Source: Clostridiales bacterium
Lineage (GTDB): Bacteria > Bacillota > Clostridia > Lachnospirales > WQUN01
Reading direction: 5' to 3'
DNA: 6,934 bases
NCBI GenBank assembly: GCA_031254075.1
Contig: JAIRVD010000030.1
Coordinates: forward strand, 1 to 6,934
In this document: positions 1 to 5,018 of the stretch, piece by piece
Numbering within the stretch: position 1 is the first letter of the stretch
How the letters are laid out: each line of letters starts with the position of its first letter
The notes under the pieces: model-generated
The model's input: only the letters and a program-made list of their open reading frames with translations
Told to the model about the DNA's origin: nothing
The model's database searches: none
Program-made: the position numbers and the translations under genes

Positions 1-1
1 G

Positions 2-94
2 GCAAACTTAACGCCACTCGGTTATGTAGAATTGGCAGACGGAAACTTGGCAATCAAGATTTCAAAGACGATAGGGACGTGGTTGAAGTGTTGA
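2..94 (+). pseudogene. Possible out-of-frame upstream portion of the same gene, or the end of another gene
   Basis: The second forward frame from base 2 reads protein-like sequence (TPLGYVELADGNLAIKIS) and stops at TGA 92-94, overlapping the first codons of the next frame. The amino acid composition looks more like real protein than the Arg/Lys-rich translation of the frame that carries the AEG repeats. Joining this frame to the other between about 58 and 78 would give a smooth product (..NLAIKIS then KDDRDVVEVLTVAERY..). That would mean a small indel has broken the nuclease-like gene. Equally it could be the last 30 residues of a separate gene that overlaps its neighbour. With only 94 bases visible this is a weak call. 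Confidence 0.22.
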
Positions 95-318
95 CAGTAG
101 CAGAGAGGTATGAAAATAACGGCGTAGTTAGGGGCAGAGCCGAAGGCAGAGCCGAAGGCATTGCCGAAGGCATTGCCGAAGGCATTGCCGTTGGTGCAGA
201 AACTGCCGATAAGGCATTGGAACTCCTCGAAAAAGGTGCTGACCCGATAGAGATAGCAGAACTTTTACGCAAAATGAAAAGTGTATACAACGGACAAAAT
301 TTTCCTGCACTATCTTAA
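79..318 (+). CDS. C-terminal part of a probable Rpn/PD-(D/E)XK nuclease family ('putative transposase') protein
   Basis: The readable part is about 79 residues. It has the sequence LTVAERYENNG, then five Gly-x-Ala-Glu/Val units (GRAEGRAEGIAEG...), then a helix-rich tail (KALELLEKGADPIEIAELL) ending at TAA 316-318. This order of Gly/Ala/Glu tandem repeats followed by a short 'ALxLLxxGxxxxEIAxL' helix is typical of the C-terminus of Rpn-type recombination-promoting nucleases, whose catalytic PD-(D/E)XK core lies N-terminal and would be outside this window. No catalytic motif can be seen here. The reading frame stays open to base 1, but bases 1-78 translate into an Arg-rich stretch unlike the rest, so GTG 79 is only the first start codon seen; it lacks a well-spaced Shine-Dalgarno. 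The piece is therefore either the end of a longer gene, a frameshifted gene, or a degraded remnant. The family call is recognition of the tail only and is moderately sure; the exact start is not. Confidence 0.5.
   Translation: MVEVLTVAERYENNGVVRGRAEGRAEGIAEGIAEGIAVGAETADKALELLEKGADPIEIAELLRKMKSVYNGQNFPALS
133..192 (+). repeat. 12-bp in-frame tandem repeat, five units
   Basis: Units start at 133, 145, 157, 169 and 181. The first two read GGCAGAGCCGAA, the next two GGCATTGCCGAA, and the last differs at its final codon (GTT). Each unit encodes Gly-(Arg/Ile)-Ala-Glu. Because a unit is four codons, gain or loss by slippage would change protein length without breaking the frame. Confidence 0.85.
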
Positions 319-330
319 AATTGCTAAATG

Positions 331-337
331 AAGGGGG
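331..337 (+). promoter_or_regulatory. Ribosome binding site that selects the TTG start of the large activase fusion
   Basis: AAGGGGG lies 7 bases before TTG 345. An in-frame TTG at 321 has no such sequence upstream, so 345 is preferred. Translation from 345 begins MSTYRLGIDIGSTT, placing the phosphate-binding motif of the ATPase module close to the N-terminus, as is normal for this family. Confidence 0.75.
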
Positions 338-344
338 CGTTTTT

Positions 345-3300
345 TTGAGTACATACAGATTAGGAATTGATATTGGTTCGACTACGATAAAATTGGTTGT
401 GACCGATGTGGAGTTTCGTCCGGTGTTTGAGAGATATCGGCGGCATCATTCGAATATTAAGGAAACGCTGCTTACGCTTGCGAACGAGGCGCGCGGCGAG
501 CTTGGGCGGTTTTCGTTTTCCGCGATGATAACGGGTTCGGGCGGGCTTTCGCTTGCTGATTGGGTTGGGGTTCCGTTTGTGCAGGAAGTTATTGCGGTTT
601 CGGATTCGATTGAGAGATATGCGCCGCAAACGAATGTCGCAATTGAAATCGGCGGCGAGGATGCGAAGATAATTTATTTTTCGAATACGATTGAACAGCG
701 AATGAACGGCATTTGCGCGGGTGGGACAGGCTCATTTATTGACCAAATGGCGACGCTTTTGGACACCGACGCGGAGGGCTTGAACGAGCTTGCGAAAACG
801 CATACGGTGATTTATCCGATTGCGGCGCGTTGCGGGGTTTTTGCCAAGAGCGATTTGCAGCCGCTTATTAATGAAGGAACGGCGCGTCCGGATTTGGCTG
901 TTTCGATTTTTCAAGCCATTGTAAACCAAATAATCAGCGGGCTTGCGTGCGGAAAACCGATTCGCGGAAATATCGCGTTTCTTGGCGGACCGTTGCATTT
1001 TCTTTCGGAATTACGCGCGCGTTTCGTTGATGTTTTAAAATTATCGGAAGAACAAATAATTACGCCTGCGCACTCGCATTTATTCGCGGCACTCGGCGCG
1101 GCGATTCGTGCGGAAAACGAAGGCGCGGAAATGGAAATTACCGCGCTTATTGAAAATTTGCTTGAGCAACAGGAATTGCCGTTTGAAATATCGCGTCTCG
1201 CGCCGCTGTTTGCAAGCAAAGAAGAATACGAAATCTTTCGCGGACGCCACGGCAAACACATTGTTCCGAAGGGTTCTCTTGCGGATTACGAGGGCGATTG
1301 TTTCTTTGGGCTCGACGCGGGTTCGACCACAACGAAAGCTGTTTTAATCGGCGCATCAGGCGAAGTTCTGCATACATTTTACGAAAGTAATGAGGGCAGT
1401 CCGCTCAACGTCGCGCGAAAGGCATTAACGGAAATTTACGAAAAGCTTCCCGCCGCCGCAAAAATAAAATATTCATGCGTAACTGGTTACGGCGAGGGCT
1501 TGATGCAAGCCGCGCTCGGCGCGGACATGGGCGAAATCGAAACGGTTGCGCATTATCGCGCCGCCGCTTTTTTCGACCCTGCCGTTGATTTTATTTTGGA
1601 CATCGGCGGTCAGGACATGAAATGTATGCGCATAAAAAACGGCGTAATAGACACCGTTTTATTAAACGAAGCATGTTCCGCGGGCTGCGGTTCGTTCCTC
1701 GAAACATTCGCGCGTTCGCTTGATTTGCCGATTGAAACCTTCGCCTCGCAATCTCTTTTCGCCGAAAATCCCGTTGATTTGGGTTCCCGATGTACCGTTT
1801 TTATGAATTCACGCGTAAAACAAGCGCAAAAAGAAGGCGCGGCAGTCGCCGATATTTCGGCAGGACTCGCCTACTCCGTAATTAAAAACGCGCTGCAAAA
1901 AGTTATAAAAATCACTGACCCCGCGCAAATGGGAAAACATATCGTTGTTCAAGGCGGAACATTCTACAACGAAGCCGTTCTTCGCGCGTTCGAAACAATC
2001 AGCGAACGCGAAGCAATCCGCCCCGATATCGCCGGACTGATGGGCGCGTTCGGCGCGGCACTGCTCGCACGCGAACGTTATCGTTCGCGTATGCAAACAA
2101 CTTTGCTCGACGCCGACACACTCGCGTCGCTTGAAGTGAAAACCACTCACACGCGTTGCAAATCCTGCGAAAATAATTGCCTTTTAACCGTAAACAGATT
2201 TTCTACGAATTCGTCCTTCATCTCCGGAAACCGCTGTGAAAAAGGAATCGGCAAAACCGCGAAAAACGATTTGCCGAATCTTTACGCCGCGAAATACGAA
2301 CGCGTTTTCAATTATGTTTCGTTGAACGAATCGCAGGCATGGCGCGGAACAGTGGGGCTTCCGCGCGTAATGAATATGTATGAAAACTATCCGCTGTGGC
2401 ATACGTTTTTCACGATGCTCGGATATCGGGTAGAGCTTTCGCCGCGTTCTTCGCGCGATTTATACGAAATGGGAATCGAGTCGATTCCGAGCGAGTCGGA
2501 ATGTTATCCCGCGAAATTGGCGCACGGGCATATTATGGCGTTGATTAAAAAGGGAATAAAATATATTTTTTATCCGTGCATTGCGTTTGAAAAGAAAACG
2601 ATTGATAACACCGACCAATGCTACAACTGCCCGATTGTGACGTCGTATCCTGAGAATATTAAAAATAATGTTGAAGAAATTGAAGAATTGCAAATTCGTT
2701 ATCACAACCCGTTTTTCAATTTGAATAATGAAAAAAAATTCGAAGCGCGAATGGTGGAAGAGTTTTCGGAAATTCCGGCGAAGGAAGTACGTGCTGCGCT
2801 TGCCAAGGCGTTGGAAGAACAGGCGCGTTATCGCAAAGACGTGCAAAAAATGGGCGAAGAAGCGATTCGTTATATCGAACAAAACGGATTGACCGCGGTG
2901 GTTTTAGCGGGGCGTCCGTATCACATCGACCCCGAAATCAATCACGGAATTCCCGAACTGATTACATCTTACGGCATTCCCGTTTTAAGCGAGGACGCGG
3001 TTGCGCATTTGGCGAAAATCGAGCGTCCGCTCGGCGTTCGTGACCAGTGGGTATATCATTCGAGGTTGTATGCAACGGCATATTGGACGCGCACACGCGA
3101 CGATATCGAAATGATTCAATTAAATTCATTCGGCTGTGGGCTCGACGCCGTTACCGCCGATGAGGTTCAGGAAATTCTCGAGGACGCGGGAAAAATTTTT
3201 ACGTTGCTTAAAATCGACGAAGTAAGCAATCTCGGCTCCGCGCGAATTCGTGTGCGAAGCTTATTTGCCGCGCTTTCCGTTCGCCGCGAACGCGATATCA

Positions 3301-4604
3301 TAAAATCAAAACCGAAGCCACGCAAAGAACGCATTGTTTTCACGGAAGAAATGCAAAAAAATCACACAATTATTTGCCCGCAAATGGCTCCGATTCATTT
3401 TGATATTTTGAAACACGCGTTTCAATCCGAGGGCTATAACCTTGCCGTAATGCCCGCCATTGACAAGGCGTGCATAGATACCGGTCTGAAATATGTAAAC
3501 AATGACGCCTGTTATCCCGCGCTGATTGTTGTCGGGCAAGTGCTTAACGCGCTGTTTTCGGGCGAATACGATTTGCAAAATGTTTCTGTGCTGATGTCGC
3601 AAACCGGCGGCGGGTGCCGCGCTTCCAACTATATCGGTTTCATCAGAAAAGCTTTTTCGAAAGCAGGATTTTCACATATCCCCGTTGTTTCAATCAGCGC
3701 GTATGGCTTGGAAAAAAACCCGGGCTTCAAGCTTACCGCAAAACTTCTTAATAAAACAACGCAGGGATTAATATACGGCGACTTGCTTTCGCGAGTTTTA
3801 TACCGCACGCGTCCGTATGAAATAGCTCGCGGCACCGCAAATGCCCTCTACGAACATTGGAACGAAAAATGTCAACAAGCCGTGCGGCGCGGCAACCGTT
3901 CCGAGTTTAAACAAATAATTTACGAAATCGTTCACGACTTTGACTCAATGCCGCTGCGCGATATCGAACTGCCGCGCGTCGGCGTTGTCGGCGAAATTTT
4001 GGTAAAATACCATCCCACCGCAAACAACGATATCGTTTCCCTTCTCGAAAACGAAAACGCCGAGGCCGTCGTTCCCGACCTCACCGATTTCGTTCTATAC
4101 AATGCTTACAATCCAAAAGTTGTTCATCGCTATCTCGGCGGAAAGAAAAAAACAAGCATCGCAGGCGGAATTGCAATCCGCTTCATCGAACTCTATCGAC
4201 GCCATATGCGCAACGCCCTTCAAAAAAGTACGCGTTTCACCGCACCAATCGCCATCGAAAAAATGGGCGAACTCGCCTCTCCCATCGTTTCCGTCTGCAA
4301 CATCACAGGCGAAGGCTGGTTTCTGACCGCCGAAATGATTGAACTAATCCACACCGGCGTAAACAACATTGTTTGCACTCAACCGTTTGCCTGTCTGCCA
4401 AACCACGTAACCGGCAAAGGAATAATTAAAGCACTGCACAACAAATACCCCGCGTCAAACATCGTGGCGGTAGACTACGACCCCGGCGCAAGCGAGGTAA
4501 ATCAGCTTAACAGAATAAAACTGATGCTGTCAGCCGCAAGGCGAAACATGGAAAATGAAAAAGCTTCTATCAGTATTCCGGAACCGGAGTTGATTCATTC
4601 ATGA
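345..4604 (+). CDS. Giant acyl-CoA dehydratase activase-related fusion protein (two BadF/BcrA ATPase modules, DUF2229, HgdB/double-cubane-like module)
   Basis: This 1419-residue cytoplasmic protein starts at TTG 345. Module 1 has GIDIGSTT (7-14), GGEDAK (103-108), C124 in the GICAGGTGSF motif and C163 in ARCGVF. Module 2 repeats the plan: GLDAGSTT (322-329), GGQDMK (421-426), C444 in NEACSAGCGSF and C483 in SRCTVF. In the known HgdC-type activases such a cysteine pair holds one [4Fe-4S] cluster at a homodimer interface, and ATP hydrolysis drives low-potential electron transfer. A four-cysteine hinge follows (C605, C608, C612, C631). The DUF2229 part carries a GLPR motif (671), ECYPAKLAHGH (C720), C745, C759, C762 and GRPYHIDPEINHG (856-868). 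The C-terminal part has C1011, NNDACYPA (C1056), GGGCRA (C1091), C1318, CTQPFAC (C1344, C1350) and DYDPGASEVNQLNR (from 1377), resembling HgdB/double-cubane acceptor proteins. About 1400 residues is usual for this fused family. The substrate is unknown. No separate dehydratase subunits lie nearby. The family is sure; the reaction is not. Confidence 0.93.
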   Translation: MSTYRLGIDIGSTTIKLVVTDVEFRPVFERYRRHHSNIKETLLTLANEARGELGRFSFSAMITGSGGLSLADWVGVPFVQEVIAVSDSIERYAPQTNVAIEIGGEDAKIIYFSNTIEQRMNGICAGGTGSFIDQMATLLDTDAEGLNELAKTHTVIYPIAARCGVFAKSDLQPLINEGTARPDLAVSIFQAIVNQIISGLACGKPIRGNIAFLGGPLHFLSELRARFVDVLKLSEEQIITPAHSHLFAALGAAIRAENEGAEMEITALIENLLEQQELPFEISRLAPLFASKEEYEIFRGRHGKHIVPKGSLADYEGDCFFGLDAGSTTTKAVLIGASGEVLHTFYESNEGSPLNVARKALTEIYEKLPAAAKIKYSCVTGYGEGLMQAALGADMGEIETVAHYRAAAFFDPAVDFILDIGGQDMKCMRIKNGVIDTVLLNEACSAGCGSFLETFARSLDLPIETFASQSLFAENPVDLGSRCTVFMNSRVKQAQKEGAAVADISAGLAYSVIKNALQKVIKITDPAQMGKHIVVQGGTFYNEAVLRAFETISEREAIRPDIAGLMGAFGAALLARERYRSRMQTTLLDADTLASLEVKTTHTRCKSCENNCLLTVNRFSTNSSFISGNRCEKGIGKTAKNDLPNLYAAKYERVFNYVSLNESQAWRGTVGLPRVMNMYENYPLWHTFFTMLGYRVELSPRSSRDLYEMGIESIPSESECYPAKLAHGHIMALIKKGIKYIFYPCIAFEKKTIDNTDQCYNCPIVTSYPENIKNNVEEIEELQIRYHNPFFNLNNEKKFEARMVEEFSEIPAKEVRAALAKALEEQARYRKDVQKMGEEAIRYIEQNGLTAVVLAGRPYHIDPEINHGIPELITSYGIPVLSEDAVAHLAKIERPLGVRDQWVYHSRLYATAYWTRTRDDIEMIQLNSFGCGLDAVTADEVQEILEDAGKIFTLLKIDEVSNLGSARIRVRSLFAALSVRRERDIIKSKPKPRKERIVFTEEMQKNHTIICPQMAPIHFDILKHAFQSEGYNLAVMPAIDKACIDTGLKYVNNDACYPALIVVGQVLNALFSGEYDLQNVSVLMSQTGGGCRASNYIGFIRKAFSKAGFSHIPVVSISAYGLEKNPGFKLTAKLLNKTTQGLIYGDLLSRVLYRTRPYEIARGTANALYEHWNEKCQQAVRRGNRSEFKQIIYEIVHDFDSMPLRDIELPRVGVVGEILVKYHPTANNDIVSLLENENAEAVVPDLTDFVLYNAYNPKVVHRYLGGKKKTSIAGGIAIRFIELYRRHMRNALQKSTRFTAPIAIEKMGELASPIVSVCNITGEGWFLTAEMIELIHTGVNNIVCTQPFACLPNHVTGKGIIKALHNKYPASNIVAVDYDPGASEVNQLNRIKLMLSAARRNMENEKASISIPEPELIHS

Positions 4605-4894
4605 AAAAATTCAATGAAAGAGTCTACGAAATAGTTGAGGCGATTCCTCTCGGAAAAGTTACGACTTACGGGCAAATTGCGCGAATGCTCGGCAATCCGC
4701 GCGTTGCGCGGCAGGTTGGATGGGCGATGCGCAATTGTCCCGAAGATTTACCGTGGCAACGTGTTGTAATGGCAGACGGTTCCGTGACGGGCGGCGCGTA
4801 CAGCGAAATTCGCACGGCACTGCTTGAGGAAGAGAATGTACCATTTCTTTCCGACGGTAAAGTGGACATGAAAACTTGTTTTTGGATGGGTTAA
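4601..4894 (+). CDS. Alkyltransferase-like protein (ATL; MGMT-fold DNA-binding protein without acceptor cysteine)
   Basis: This 97-residue protein is the length of a lone MGMT DNA-binding domain. It shows IPLGKVTTYGQIA (15-27) with Tyr23, the helix-turn-helix piece ARQVGWAMRNCP (36-47) with the conserved Arg37 that in this fold inserts into DNA, and LPWQRVV (50-56). In active O6-alkylguanine transferases the last motif is PCHRV; here Trp52 stands at the cysteine position, as in E. coli YbaZ and S. pombe Atl1, and Gln replaces His. The C-terminal LLEEENVPF...GKVDM...FWMG also fits ATLs. Known ATLs bind O6-alkylguanine, flip it and hand the lesion to nucleotide excision repair; they do not transfer the alkyl group. 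Cys46 and Cys92 are outside the active-site motif. ATG 4601 overlaps the TGA of the large activase gene (ATGA), and only a weak GGAG (4586-4589, 11 bases away) precedes it, suggesting translational coupling. Role inferred from family. Confidence 0.9.
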   Translation: MKKFNERVYEIVEAIPLGKVTTYGQIARMLGNPRVARQVGWAMRNCPEDLPWQRVVMADGSVTGGAYSEIRTALLEEENVPFLSDGKVDMKTCFWMG

Positions 4895-4904
4895 GTGATA
4901 CGAT
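4876..4904 (+). promoter_or_regulatory. Possible promoter for the tRNA-Arg and secreted protein unit
   Basis: TTGTTT (4876-4881) and TACGAT (4899-4904) are separated by 17 bases, which would start transcription near 4911, about 9 bases before the tRNA. The hexamers match the sigma-70 type consensus at only three and four of six positions, and the -35 lies inside the end of the ATL gene. Read-through from the upstream genes is an alternative, since no terminator is seen between 4894 and 4920. Confidence 0.3.
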
Positions 4905-4919
4905 AACTGTGGATTTGAA

Positions 4920-4992
4920 GTACCCGTAGCTCAGGGGAGAGAGCGTTCGCCTCCGGAGCGAAAGGTCGCGCGTTCAATTCGCGCCGGGTACG
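4920..4992 (+). tRNA. tRNA-Arg, anticodon CCG (reads CGG)
   Basis: A full cloverleaf folds by hand. The acceptor stem pairs GTACCCG (4920-4926) with CGGGTAC (4985-4991), 7 of 7, and the discriminator is G4992. T8 and A9 are 4927-4928. The D stem is GCTC (4929-4932) with GAGC (4941-4944). The anticodon stem is TTCGC (4946-4950) with GCGAA (4958-4962) and the loop is CTCCGGA, giving anticodon CCG at 4953-4955 with T33 before and G37 after. The variable loop is AGGTC. The T arm is GCGCG TTCAATT CGCGC (4968-4984). The 3' CCA is not encoded, because TAC follows G4992, so a CCA-adding enzyme is needed. CGG is normally a rare-to-moderate Arg codon in Clostridia. Confidence 0.96.
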
Positions 4993-5004
4993 TACATAAA
5001 TATT

Positions 5005-5011
5005 AAGGAGG
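5005..5011 (+). promoter_or_regulatory. Strong Shine-Dalgarno of the secreted RCC1 protein
   Basis: AAGGAGG lies 7 bases before ATG 5019 and only 12 bases after the tRNA 3' end, fixing the start codon. There is no room here for a separate promoter or terminator between the tRNA and this gene. Confidence 0.85.
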
Positions 5012-5018
5012 TTTTATC

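Noticed and set aside
91..117. Perfect TTGACA at 91-96, possible -35 of a promoter for the large activase gene
   Set aside because: No acceptable -10 hexamer lies 16-18 bases downstream; the best A/T-rich match is at 15 bases and poor, and the hexamer is within a coding frame.
133..192. Short regular repeats as a CRISPR-like array
   Set aside because: Units are 12 bases with no spacers and are in phase with a reading frame, so they are coding repeats.
328..348. Six-codon mini-ORF (MKGAFF) ending in TGA that overlaps the TTG start of the large gene
   Set aside because: Its ATG has no Shine-Dalgarno upstream, and the GGGGG inside it is better explained as the ribosome binding site for TTG 345. 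Probably chance.
732..3602. Several minus-strand open frames of 70-140 codons opposite the large activase gene
   Set aside because: They are shadows of a strongly conserved coding strand; compositions are Arg/His-rich and no motif or ribosome binding site is apparent.
4895..4919. Terminator between the ATL gene and the tRNA
   Set aside because: No inverted repeat followed by a T run can be found in these 25 bases.
4960..5000. tRNA 3' end as an integration (attB) site
   Set aside because: No integrase, direct repeat of the tRNA end or mobile gene is visible downstream within the window.
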